Shown here piece after piece: positions 31,737 through 40,081 of a stretch of 40,081 nt of DNA (positions are counted from its first letter, which is position 1; the number at the start of each line of letters is the position of its first letter). Position numbers and translations under genes: made by a program. This DNA comes from Alphaproteobacteria bacterium (GTDB lineage: Bacteria; Pseudomonadota; Alphaproteobacteria; UBA8366; GCA-2717185), in assembly GCA_040905865.1 (NCBI GenBank), contig JBBDQU010000032.1, forward strand, positions 1 to 40,081, written 5' to 3'. A model generated the notes under the pieces. That model saw only the letters and a list, made by a program, of their open reading frames with translations, made no database searches and was not told where the DNA came from.

Positions 31737-32243
31737 TTACCCGGACAGCGCCGCCAGCCAGGCCTCGATGCGTTCCCGGTTCACGCCGAAATCGTCGCGG
31801 CCGTACCGCGACCGGCTGTACACCGCGAGGGTCGAACGGTTCTCCGGCAATGGAATGAAACGCACCGTGATCGAATCCGGGAAACGGAAAAAGCGCGACC
31901 GCTGGACGAAATCGTGCTGCAGGCCGGTTTCATCCGCCCGCGCCTGCGTGATCCGGGGATGGCGTTGCAGCATCTGTTGCCAGCGGTCGCGCAACGCCGC
32001 GACCGGCATGTCGAATACCGGGCTGATCCGGTCCGGCGGCGCGGCGCAGTAGTTTTCGGGGCAGACCAGAAAGCGGTTCGGCGCATCCGCCGGGCGCAGC
32101 GCCGCGAAATCGATATCTTCCGGAGCCGGCGTCGGCATGACCAGCGTCATGCTCCGCTCCCAGCCGATCAGGATTGTGCCGATGACCGCCGCCACGATAA
32201 TCCCCAGAAGGTAACCGATCAGTACCCTGCGGTGCCGGATCAT
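31737..32243 (-). CDS. DUF1499 family protein, membrane-anchored
   Basis: A 168-aa protein with an N-terminal signal anchor 'VLIGYLLGIIVAAVIGTILIGW' and a periplasmic DUF1499 domain. Segments seen are 'NRFLVCPENYCAAPPDRISPVF' with two cysteines, 'FFRFPDSITVRFIPLPENRSTLAVYSRSRYGRDDFGVNRERIEAWLAAL', and the conserved 'SRSRYGRxDFGVNRxRI' ending. The domain is widespread in proteobacteria and cyanobacteria; its function is unknown. It is followed on the same strand by the upstream membrane-protein gene (60 bp gap), possibly one message. Confidence 0.85.
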   Translation of the reverse strand: MIRHRRVLIGYLLGIIVAAVIGTILIGWERSMTLVMPTPAPEDIDFAALRPADAPNRFLVCPENYCAAPPDRISPVFDMPVAALRDRWQQMLQRHPRITQARADETGLQHDFVQRSRFFRFPDSITVRFIPLPENRSTLAVYSRSRYGRDDFGVNRERIEAWLAALSG

Positions 32244-32303
32244 GCCGGGCCTTCAGGGTCGGGCTGAACAGCCGCATGTCCCGTGTCAGGCATTCTGACC
32301 ATG

Positions 32304-33116
32304 TCATGTGGAATCTCGGCGTTGCCGGTGAAAAAGAGCCGTCCCGCGAAGATGCCACAGGATGAGCACGGTGGAATAGCTCAAAGTTGCCGCGAAACCC
32401 AGCGCCAGACCGATCCCTGAACCGTAATGCGGCGTCGCGAGATGCGCGGTCAGCGGCGTCAAGCCGAGGCCGACCAGCGGTATGACGGCGCGGGATAGCG
32501 TTGCCGCCGTCGCCGCCCTGCCGAGCCGGGCCAGCAGCACGATGGTCGCGCTGAACAGCACCACGGGGAACACGGCGAGGATTCCCGCCGCTTTCGGGCC
32601 CAGCGCCGCGCTGCTAAGCGATACGACAATGGTCAGCGACGCGACCAGCAGCGCGCGCAGGGGCAGGTCGAACCATCGCGACGGCGCCGGAACCGCAACC
32701 CCGGGCCGGCCCCACAGCCCGACGGCAACATAGGCGCCGATGAACGCCGCGACGTTCAGGGCGATCGCCGAACCGACGGTCCATGTCACCGAATGAATCG
32801 CCAGAGCCGTCAGCCCCCATGCGCCGATGGCGGCGGCCACGGTGACAGCGTGCCTGAACCGGGTCGCGGCAATGGTGCCCGCCGCCAGGAAGGCCGGCAT
32901 CGCGGCGTGGACGGCGAAGCTGCTCAGCGTGCTGTCGGTAATGAAGGCGTCGGACTGGTCAATGGCCAGGACGACATAGATCGGTCCCATGGAAATTGGC
33001 AGCGATGTGATCAGCGCGCCCCAGAACGGTCCGGCCCGTTCCGCCGCCACGGTTGCGCCAACGACGACGAACACGGCGAGGCCGGCCTTGAGCAGCAGTA
33101 TGGCGATTTCCGGCAC
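32304..33116 (-). CDS. Hypothetical polytopic inner-membrane protein
   Basis: A 270-aa protein with about eight hydrophobic helices, from 'IAILLLKAGLAVFVVVGATVAAERAG' to 'GIGLALGFAATLSYSTVLILWHL'. A pseudo-repeat is visible: 'GPFWGALITSLPISMGPIYVVLA' in the first half and 'GPKAAGILAVFPVVLFSATIVLLAR' in the second. Both have G-P-(F/K)-x-(G/A) followed by a Pro-containing helix, as in small transporters with inverted-repeat topology. No family is confidently named. It lies just upstream of the DUF1499 gene on the minus strand. A role in transport is a guess from architecture. Confidence 0.65.
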   Translation of the reverse strand: MPEIAILLLKAGLAVFVVVGATVAAERAGPFWGALITSLPISMGPIYVVLAIDQSDAFITDSTLSSFAVHAAMPAFLAAGTIAATRFRHAVTVAAAIGAWGLTALAIHSVTWTVGSAIALNVAAFIGAYVAVGLWGRPGVAVPAPSRWFDLPLRALLVASLTIVVSLSSAALGPKAAGILAVFPVVLFSATIVLLARLGRAATAATLSRAVIPLVGLGLTPLTAHLATPHYGSGIGLALGFAATLSYSTVLILWHLRGTALFHRQRRDST

Positions 33117-33193
33117 GGCGAACCCGTTTCGCTTGGGGTTGGGAGCGCCTTCTTACAGGATCGGGCGCATCCGATCACCACCCATCGACAGGG

Positions 33194-33916
33194 TCAGGCC
33201 GCCTTTCGGTTCGCGTCGATCAGGGACGAAAGGGAAGCACGCTGGTTCCTGGCCGCGTCGAAATTCGATCTGTCCAGCCAGACCTCGAAGCCCCGCCGGA
33301 TCGCGGGCCATTCGCTATCCAGGATCGACAGCCAGTCGGTGTCCCGGTTGCGGTTCTTGTAGATGGTGGCCTGACGGAAACGTCCCTCATAGGTGAAGCC
33401 GAGCCGCAGGGCGGCGCTGCGCGACGGCGCGTTCAGGGAATCGCATTTCCATTCGTAGCGGCGGTAGCCCAGTTCGTCGAAGACCCGGGCCATCATCAGG
33501 TACATCGCCTCCGTCGCCATCCGGGTGCGCTGCAACGGCGGGGCGAAATTGATGTAGCCGACCTCGATACTGCCGACCGCCGGATCGACGCGCAGGTAGC
33601 TGGCGATCCCGATTGCCCGCCCGGTGTCCCGGTCCCGGATCGCCTGGGTGATGCGCGACGGATCGGCGCAATGCGCGGCATACCAGCGGTCGAAGGCGTC
33701 GCGGCTGTCAAACGGGCCCTGTGACAGATAGGTCCAGTTCCGCCCGTCGGTATCCAGCAGGAAAGCCTCGTACAGGTCGTCGCGATGTTCGGGGGCGATG
33801 GCTTCGACGCGGCAGTAACGCCCTTCCATCGGCGTCCTGTCCGGGATCCGTGCGGGTTTCCAGTCCGGCATCGGGAAGCCGACGGGCTGGCCGAGTTCGT
33901 TGGTATGCGTGCTCAT
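33194..33916 (-). CDS. GNAT family N-acetyltransferase (RimJ/RimL-like)
   Basis: A 240-aa acetyltransferase. The acetyl-CoA-binding core is 'AIGIASYLRVDPAVGSIEVGYINFAPPLQRTRMATEAMYLMMARVFDELGYRRYEWKCDSLNAPSRSAALRLGFTYEGRFRQ'. The P-loop-like 'QRTRMATEA' replaces the usual Q/RxxGxG/A, and 'NAPSRSAALRLGF' is the conserved RimJ/RimL tail. About 90 residues precede the core, with 'MEGRYCRVEAIAPEHRDDLYEAF'. This pattern is common in proteins acetylating small molecules or protein N-termini; the substrate is unknown. It starts 97 bp after the thiC terminator on the same strand and appears to be a separate transcript. Confidence 0.9.
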   Translation of the reverse strand: MSTHTNELGQPVGFPMPDWKPARIPDRTPMEGRYCRVEAIAPEHRDDLYEAFLLDTDGRNWTYLSQGPFDSRDAFDRWYAAHCADPSRITQAIRDRDTGRAIGIASYLRVDPAVGSIEVGYINFAPPLQRTRMATEAMYLMMARVFDELGYRRYEWKCDSLNAPSRSAALRLGFTYEGRFRQATIYKNRNRDTDWLSILDSEWPAIRRGFEVWLDRSNFDAARNQRASLSSLIDANRKAA

Positions 33917-34012
33917 CGTATCGCTCTTTTTCGTTCGGGGGCATGGCGCATCTTATCGGCCGTTCCCGTGGTCCCGGGAAAGAGCCAATTTTACCTGTTC
34001 GCAGCGGACCAA

Positions 34013-34054
34013 TAAAAAGCCCCTCCCCCGAAATCCGGGAGAGGGGCCGTTTTT
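34013..34054. terminator. Intrinsic terminator of thiC (bidirectional)
   Basis: On the minus strand a 12-bp GC-rich stem (34019-34030 with 34036-34047, one mismatch) with a 5-nt loop is followed by TTTTTA (34013-34018 complement). It lies 16 bp after the thiC stop. On the plus strand the same hairpin is followed by GTTTTT (34049-34054). Confidence 0.88.
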
Positions 34055-34069
34055 AAGTCGTATCGTCGA

Positions 34070-35971
<1,902 letters not shown>

Positions 35972-36000
35972 TTATGATGTTCGCGTGCGGCATTGGTTTC

Positions 36001-36108
36001 CTGTCCCTACGCCGGCATGATCCGGATCAGGTTCGAAGGGTCATCGCAACGCGTTCCGGACAGTCCGCAACACTAACGATATCTCAGCCTCTGCATGAGG
36101 CCCCCCTA
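36001..36108 (-). promoter_or_regulatory. TPP (THI-element) riboswitch
   Basis: Read on the minus strand, the conserved pieces are all present in order: GGGGGGCC, then GGCTGAGA (complement of 36082-36089 region). A variable stem of about 40 nt comes next, then ACCCTTCGAACCTGATCCGG (36021-36040 complement) and ATCATGCCGGCGTAGGGA at the 3' end. It lies about 105 nt upstream of the thiC ATG. TPP binding would block translation or transcription of thiC. The P3 extension between GCTGAGA and ACCCTT is long but within the known range. A TTGACT (36144-36149 complement) upstream may be the -35 of the promoter. Confidence 0.95.
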
Positions 36109-36282
36109 GGAATGCCCTTATCCTGACGAATCGGCGGGCCCGGAGTCAAAGGGTTTCGCGGAAAAATTAATTGCCGCGGATTTATCATGGCGAATCAGGA
36201 ACTTCGGATTTTCCGCCCGGGCGGCGAATATCGGCGGCTGCGCCGAATTGTCGCAGGAATTTTCGAATCCGGATTTTGGGTG
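36109..36282. other. thiC promoter region and spacer
   Basis: The stretch holds the presumed thiC promoter on the minus strand (TTGACT at 36144-36149 complement, no strong -10) and an AT-richer patch at 36165-36190. A plus-strand frame from ATG 36187 encodes 63 residues and overlaps the opposite gene. It lacks a ribosome site and is not called. Confidence 0.4.
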
Positions 36283-36543
36283 TCAGGGCAGCGACAGGAT
36301 TTGCGGCAGTTCCCCGGCGCTCGGCGACTGGGCGACGAATTCCGTGGCGCTGATGCTGTCGTCGGCGATGCCGTCTAGGCGCAACAGTTCATGCGCCAGG
36401 ATCCGGCGGATTTCCAGCAGACGGTTGAACTGCGCGTCGCAGCCGGGAATGGGTCCTGGATAGTGGCGGATTTCCGCCGTGACTTCCGCCTTTCGCGCAA
36501 CAAGCGCCGCGCGAAGCGTGGTGAGGTTCGGCACATCGTTCAT
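36283..36543 (-). CDS. Small hypothetical helical protein
   Basis: An 86-aa soluble protein. The first 55 residues are helical with heptad-like spacing ('LTTLRAALVARKAEVTAEIRHYPGPIPGCDAQFNRLLEIRRILAHELLRLDGI'), with a turn at Pro-Gly-Pro-Ile-Pro. The tail is acidic to neutral. No family is recognised. It begins at ATG 36543, with AGGA about 16 nt upstream, which is far. It follows the SpmA/B-like gene by 66 bp on the same strand and may be co-transcribed with it. The codon bias matches the neighbours. Confidence 0.5.
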   Translation of the reverse strand: MNDVPNLTTLRAALVARKAEVTAEIRHYPGPIPGCDAQFNRLLEIRRILAHELLRLDGIADDSISATEFVAQSPSAGELPQILSLP

Positions 36544-36609
36544 GGCTATAATATAATCCTGTTCGGTACGACCGCCAATACAGGCCGGATTCGCGGGTGC
36601 GGGCGGCCG

Positions 36610-37926
36610 CTAACCGAACAGCCACGCCGTGATCGCGACCGCCGCCGCGATGCCGGCAAGATCGGCGGTCAGCGCCGCCGCCAGCGCGTGGCGGATGCGG
36701 CGGATATTGACCGCGCCGAAATAGACCGCCAGGACGTAGAAGGTCGTTTCGGTCGATCCCTGGAAGGTGGTCACCAGATAGCCGATATAGGTATCGGGAC
36801 CGGTCGCCGGGTTCTGGATGATCGACGCCATGATGCCATAGGCGCCGGAGCCGGACAGCGGCCGCAGCAGCGCCATCGGCAACGCTTCGGCCGGCAGGCC
36901 GACCAGCCCGGTCACCGCGCCCAGCGGGGTGATCAGCAGTTCCAGCGCGCCGCTCTGGCGCAGCATGCCGACCGCGACGAGGATCGCGACCAGATACGGA
37001 ATGATGCGCAGCGCCACGTTGAAGCCGTCGCGCGCGCCTTCCACGAAGGATTCGTATACCCGCACGCCGCGCAGGGCGCCGAATCCCAGCAGCGCCAGCA
37101 TCAGTCCGGGGATGATCCAGGGGGCGATATCGCGCCCGTACAGGATCGTCAGCGGCACGAAAGCCGCGACGGCGGCCAGCACCAGCAGGGAGACCCATAG
37201 CGGGTAGGGCTCGCTCGGTTCCGGAGTCGGTTCGGTATCCGCCGGGGCGGTTCCCGCCGCATCGCCGGTTTCCGCACCGCCGGTTTCCGTATTGCCGGTT
37301 TCCGCATTGCCCATGGGCGCCGGCGAGAAACGCTGGTACAGCTTCACCGCGACAATCGCCACGGTGGTCGAACAGATCGTGGCGAACAGCGTGGTGGGGA
37401 GTATGCCCGCCGGGTCCGCCGAACCGGCCGCCGCGCGCAGCGCGATCACCCCGGTCGGCAGCAGGGTCACGGACGACGTGTTTATCGCCAGGAACATGAC
37501 CATGGCGTTGGTCGCCGTGCCCTTTTGCGGATTGAGCCGGTCCAGTTCCTGCATCGCGCGAATGCCGAACGGCGTCGCCGCATTGCCCAGCCCCAGCACA
37601 TTGGCGGATATGTTCATGATTATCGCACCCATCGCCGGATGATCGGCGGGGACGTCGGGAAACAGGCGCACCATCAGCGGCCGCACCGTGCGCGCGATGA
37701 TGGCCAGCAAGCCGCCGGCTTCGGCCACCTTCATCAGGCCGAGAAACAGCGCCATGACCCCGACCAGCCCGATGGCCAGTTCGACCGACCCCTTTGCCGC
37801 GTCGATCATCGCCAGCCCCAGCGCATCCATCGGCGCGGATTCCCCGGCGAGGGGCGTTTCCGTCACCTGGCGGTAGCCGGCAACGATGAAGGCGATCAGG
37901 ACGGCGGCAAGGAAAACGGCATTCAT
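36610..37926 (-). CDS. Fused SpmA-SpmB-like nucleoside-recognition membrane protein
   Basis: A 438-aa inner-membrane protein in two halves. Residues 1-200 match SpmA-type nucleoside-recognition (Gate) domains: 'GVMALFLGLMKVAEAGGLLAIIARTVRPLM', 'AMGAIIMNISANVLGLGNAATPFGIRAMQEL', 'MVMFLAINTSSVTLLPTGVIALR'. Residues 240-438 match SpmB: 'GFNVALRIIPYLVAILVAVGMLRQSGALELL', 'MALLRPLSGSGAYGIMASIIQNPATGPDTYIGYLVTTFQGSTETTFYVLAVYFGAVNIRR'. In Bacillus these are separate spore-maturation proteins; Gram-negative bacteria that do not sporulate often carry this fusion. Its substrate is unknown. The linker (about residues 205-225) is a Glu/Thr/Gly repeat encoded by a 15-bp tandem repeat. The ATG at 37926 ('MNAVFLAAV') is chosen; 37941 is also in frame. 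Confidence 0.87.
   Translation of the reverse strand: MNAVFLAAVLIAFIVAGYRQVTETPLAGESAPMDALGLAMIDAAKGSVELAIGLVGVMALFLGLMKVAEAGGLLAIIARTVRPLMVRLFPDVPADHPAMGAIIMNISANVLGLGNAATPFGIRAMQELDRLNPQKGTATNAMVMFLAINTSSVTLLPTGVIALRAAAGSADPAGILPTTLFATICSTTVAIVAVKLYQRFSPAPMGNAETGNTETGGAETGDAAGTAPADTEPTPEPSEPYPLWVSLLVLAAVAAFVPLTILYGRDIAPWIIPGLMLALLGFGALRGVRVYESFVEGARDGFNVALRIIPYLVAILVAVGMLRQSGALELLITPLGAVTGLVGLPAEALPMALLRPLSGSGAYGIMASIIQNPATGPDTYIGYLVTTFQGSTETTFYVLAVYFGAVNIRRIRHALAAALTADLAGIAAAVAITAWLFG
37264..37308. repeat. Three 15-bp in-frame tandem repeats
   Basis: Three consecutive 15-bp units (37264-37278, 37279-37293, 37294-37308) differ at only a few third-codon-type positions. They encode repeated (A/T)ETG(N/G) pentapeptides in the linker between the SpmA- and SpmB-like halves. 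Copy number could vary between strains without breaking the frame. Confidence 0.85.
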
Positions 37927-38090
37927 GGGTGAATTCCGCATGGGGGCAGGATGCCGCCTCTATATCAGATTCGCGGAATTGATACGGGGTATCGCCTTCG
38001 ATCCGCTCCAAAAGTAAATTGACGCAATCGGCAGCTTGGTGCGAAAACGCCCTGCGCCGCGCTGAATGACGACATTTGAAGGGAAAAGGC

Positions 38091-39308
38091 ATGAACGGTC
38101 CGCTCGACGGTCTGAAGGTATTCGATCTCACCCGCATCCTTGCCGGGCCGACCTGCACGCAGATCCTGGGCGATCTCGGCGCGGAAATCATCAAGATCGA
38201 GCGGCCGAAGGTCGGCGACGACACGCGCAATTTCGCGCCGCCCTACCTGCCGGACGACAGCGGCGCCGACAGCAGCGAAAGCGCCTATTTCGCCGGGGCC
38301 AACCGGAACAAGCGGTCGATCACCCTGAACCTGTCCGATCCGGAAGGTCAGGCGCTGGCGAAGCGCCTGCTGGCGGATTGCGATGTGCTGGTGGAAAATT
38401 TCAAGACCGGAACGCTGGAAAAATACGGGCTGGGCTACGAGGACCTGAAAGCGGAATTCCCGCGGCTGATCTATTGCTCGGTCACCGGCTTCGGCCAGAC
38501 CGGCCCCTATGCCAGCCGCCCCGGCTACGACGCGCTGATCCAGGCGATGGGCGGCGCGATGAGCCTGACCGGCGAACCGGACGGCGAACCGATGAAGGTC
38601 GGCGTGTCCATCGCGGATATCATGTCGGGCATGTATGCGGGCGTGTCGATCCTGGCCGCCGTCCGCCACCAGGCGCTGACGGGCGAGGGGCAGCAGATCG
38701 ACGTATCCATGCTGGACGTGCATGTCTCCTGGCTCGCCAACCAGGGCATGAGCTACCTGGCCACCGGCGAGGTGCCGGCGCGGCTGGGCAACATGCATCC
38801 CTCCATCGTGCCGTATCAGGTGATGCCGTCGGCGGACGGCTATTTCGTCCTGTCGGTCGGCAACGACCCGACCTTCGAACGGTTTTGCGGCGTCGCCGGC
38901 TGCGAGGAACTGTTGCAGGACGACCGGTTCCGCACCGCGACGGAACGTGTCCGCAACCGCGACCATGTGACGGAAACGCTGAACACCATAACCCGCCAGC
39001 ATCCTTCCGCCTGGTGGCTGTCGGCGCTGGAAAAGGCGAAGATCGGCTGCGGCCCGATCAACGATCTGAAACAGGTGTTCGACGATCCGCAGGTCAAGGC
39101 GCGCGAAATGGTGATCGAAATGGATCACCCGGCGACCGGCGGCAGGCCGGCGAAGCTGATCGCCAGCCCGATCAAGATGTCCGCGACGCCGGTAACCTAC
39201 CGACTGGCCCCGCCGATGCTGGGCCAGCACACGGATGAGGTGCTGCGCGAGGCGCTGGGCCTGTCGGACGCCGATATTGCGGCGCTGCGCGAAAAGGGCG
39301 TGGTCTGA
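38091..39308 (+). CDS. CaiB/BaiF family CoA-transferase
   Basis: A 405-aa class III CoA-transferase, which moves CoA between a carboxylic acid and an acyl-CoA through an aspartyl-CoA intermediate. Segments seen are the N-terminal 'LDGLKVFDLTRILAGPTCTQILGDLGAEIIKIERPKVGDDTR', 'SAYFAGANRNKRSITLNLSDPEGQALAKRLLADCDVLVENFKTGTLEKYGLGYEDL', and 'YCSVTGFGQTGPYASRPGYD'. The catalytic Asp lies in 'VGVSIADIMSGMYA' (about residue 175). The C-terminal 'MLGQHTDEVLREALGLSDADI' closes the fold. Close relatives in style act on succinyl-CoA:dicarboxylate or formyl-CoA pairs, but the substrate is not determined. The ATG at 38091 has GAAGGGAAAAGG upstream. A 57-aa membrane protein gene follows by 31 bp. Confidence 0.93.
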   Translation: MNGPLDGLKVFDLTRILAGPTCTQILGDLGAEIIKIERPKVGDDTRNFAPPYLPDDSGADSSESAYFAGANRNKRSITLNLSDPEGQALAKRLLADCDVLVENFKTGTLEKYGLGYEDLKAEFPRLIYCSVTGFGQTGPYASRPGYDALIQAMGGAMSLTGEPDGEPMKVGVSIADIMSGMYAGVSILAAVRHQALTGEGQQIDVSMLDVHVSWLANQGMSYLATGEVPARLGNMHPSIVPYQVMPSADGYFVLSVGNDPTFERFCGVAGCEELLQDDRFRTATERVRNRDHVTETLNTITRQHPSAWWLSALEKAKIGCGPINDLKQVFDDPQVKAREMVIEMDHPATGGRPAKLIASPIKMSATPVTYRLAPPMLGQHTDEVLREALGLSDADIAALREKGVV

Positions 39309-39339
39309 CCGGCGGATTCGGGCGCGGGAAGGGGGGACG

Positions 39340-39513
39340 ATGAATATTCCCGACAATATCATGGAGATCGCCCTGCATGCCTGCGCCGTTGTCTCGGTCC
39401 TGCAGATCGTTGCGACGTTCTTGTCGGGCGAGCACCGTACGTTGAAGGCCCGCAAGACGCTGTTTCTGACAATCCCGTTTCTGGGGTTCTACGTTTATCT
39501 GATGCTGAAATAG
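39340..39513 (+). CDS. Small hypothetical membrane protein
   Basis: A 57-aa protein with two hydrophobic stretches, 'EIALHACAVVSVLQIVATFL' and 'LFLTIPFLGFYVYLML', joined by a basic loop 'SGEHRTLKARKT'. No family is recognised. A strong GGGAAGGGGGG ribosome site precedes the ATG, which supports translation. It follows the CoA-transferase gene by 31 bp and is probably co-transcribed. The short hairpin topology is that of many small bacterial membrane regulators, but nothing more can be said. Confidence 0.65.
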   Translation: MNIPDNIMEIALHACAVVSVLQIVATFLSGEHRTLKARKTLFLTIPFLGFYVYLMLK

Positions 39514-39839
39514 CGCTTCTTCGATAAATCGATTGGATAAGCCGCCATTGCGGCGCCCGCCGTTAACCTTCAGGTAAGGCTGCTGACGCAAAACTGCCGG
39601 CATGTCCGGCGCGCTGATCCGGTCGAAATCTCCCCTGGCGCGCGGCGCGACGATCCGGTCGCTGGGATGCGGCAGCACCGGTCGCCCTTGTATCTGCAAA
39701 ACGCCTGAGAGGAATTTCAGGGATTTATCGCATATCCGGCGGCCTGAATCTTTGTGTAACTCCGTATTGACAGGCGGTCGCTCCATCCCTATTTTCCGCG
39801 CTTCTCAACGGCCCCGCATAATTCCGACGGAAATAAGCC
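39514..39839. other. Intergenic region upstream of rpmJ
   Basis: About 326 bp without a convincing gene. Long frames here on either strand are shadows of the flanking genes. It contains the rpmJ promoter at 39767-39795. No terminator for the upstream CoA-transferase unit is evident by eye. Confidence 0.5.
39767..39795 (+). promoter_or_regulatory. Sigma70-type promoter of rpmJ
   Basis: A perfect TTGACA (39767-39772), an optimal 17-bp spacer and TATTTT (39790-39795) lie about 45 bp upstream of the rpmJ ATG. It is the strongest consensus promoter in the window, as expected for a ribosomal protein gene. Confidence 0.8.
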
Positions 39840-39965
39840 ATGAAAGTCGTACGTTCGCTGAAATCGATGAAGACGCGCCACAAGGATTGCCGCGTGGTAC
39901 GCCGCAAGGGCCGTATCTACGTCATCAACAAGACGAATCCCCGGTTCAAGGCGCGCCAGGGCTGA
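39840..39965 (+). CDS. rpmJ: 50S ribosomal protein L36
   Basis: A 41-aa L36: '[20 protein letters not shown]' then '[21 protein letters not shown]'. It is the longer, C-minus type: only one Cys is present and the CxxC...CxxxxH zinc site of 38-aa L36 is missing, so it does not bind zinc. Alphaproteobacteria usually carry this form as a lone gene outside the ribosomal operons, as here. It caps the 23S rRNA near the peptidyl-transferase region and is dispensable in some bacteria. It has its own consensus promoter and is followed by two strong hairpins. Confidence 0.96.
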   Translation: MKVVRSLKSMKTRHKDCRVVRRKGRIYVINKTNPRFKARQG

Positions 39966-40007
39966 TCCCGCGCGGCCTGCTGTCCGTTCAGGGGCGGCAA
40001 ACCGACA

Positions 40008-40069
40008 GAACCGCGCTTCGGCGCGGTTCAGACCGCTGACAAACCCCTCGCCTTTGGTGAGGGGTTTGT
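40008..40069. terminator. Two hairpins downstream of rpmJ
   Basis: The first hairpin has a perfect 9-bp stem GAACCGCGC/GCGCGGTTC (40008-40016, 40021-40029) closed by a TTCG tetraloop. The second has an 11-bp stem ACAAACCCCTC/GAGGGGTTTGT (40039-40049, 40059-40069) with a 9-nt loop. Neither has a long U tract on either strand, so they may act as processing or stabilising structures or as a bidirectional terminator with the next gene, beyond the window. Confidence 0.65.
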
Positions 40070-40081
40070 GATTCAATGCGG

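Noticed and set aside
36187-36378. Possible 63-codon plus-strand gene between thiC and the small helical protein
   Set aside because: No ribosome site, overlap with the opposite gene and no recognisable pattern.
36389-38230. Long minus-strand frame (613 codons) overlapping the SpmA/B-like gene in another frame
   Set aside because: Its product is Arg/Gly-rich and lacks the membrane helices and motifs of the correct frame.
39602-40039. Plus-strand frame of 145 codons across rpmJ
   Set aside because: It is out of frame with rpmJ, which is identified by its conserved sequence and has its own promoter.

Overview
The window is GC-rich chromosomal DNA, apart from two low-GC patches. It looks like a free-living, probably marine or environmental alphaproteobacterium, Rhodospirillales-like. 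That placement is inferred from codon bias, from the zinc-free 41-residue form of ribosomal protein L36, from an AtuA/CaiB/SDR-rich catabolic gene content and from selenocysteine machinery. No rRNA, tRNA, CRISPR array, transposase or integrase was seen.

Layout. 1-3602 (+): the end of a class III nucleotide cyclase, a GAF/HD-GYP phosphodiesterase and a MOFRL-type glycerate 2-kinase. 3609-5509 (-): a tight sulfur operon of TauE/SafE permease, TIGR02186-like membrane-anchored protein and TusA. 5866-13292: a catabolic block. It has a PaaG-like enoyl-CoA hydratase/isomerase (+). A minus-strand run follows: an unknown 169-aa protein, a thiolase-fold protein without its Cys nucleophile, an OB-fold DUF35 partner that has lost most zinc cysteines, a DehI-like dehalogenase-fold protein and an SDR. 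Divergent to these lie a flavin monooxygenase and an ACMSD-type amidohydrolase (+). 13305-15611: small envelope proteins, an OmpA-domain protein and an entericidin-like lipoprotein. 15665-19984: an AtuA protein split into two coupled genes, a SnoaL/NTF2-like protein, an alpha/beta hydrolase and a DMT exporter.

20236-21871 is a low-GC two-gene island unlike its surroundings. It encodes a probable AbiJ-N-terminal-like plus PD-(D/E)XK nuclease and a one-TM protein of unknown function. It is the best candidate here for an uncharacterised defence cassette. 22186-25769 holds a TauD/TfdA-like dioxygenase, a PLP aminotransferase with a LysE exporter, and a GFA-type zinc protein. A very AT-rich regulatory region with an inverted repeat and a good promoter precedes a small unknown gene at 26069.

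26382-29728 is selA-selB, so the organism should decode UGA as selenocysteine, although no selenoprotein, selD or selC is visible here. 29921-33916 carries a TPR lipoprotein, a class II aldolase, a DUF1499 protein, a polytopic membrane protein and a GNAT acetyltransferase. 34013-36108 is thiC with a TPP riboswitch and terminator. The right end has a small unknown protein, a fused SpmA-SpmB-like nucleoside-recognition membrane protein, a CaiB/BaiF CoA-transferase, a 57-aa membrane protein and rpmJ with its promoter.

The central theme is CoA-linked and aromatic/terpenoid-like catabolism. The genes of 5.8-19 kb could together degrade an unidentified substrate through oxygenation, CoA-thioester steps and a retro-aldol cleavage. 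This is inference from families; no substrate can be read from the sequence.
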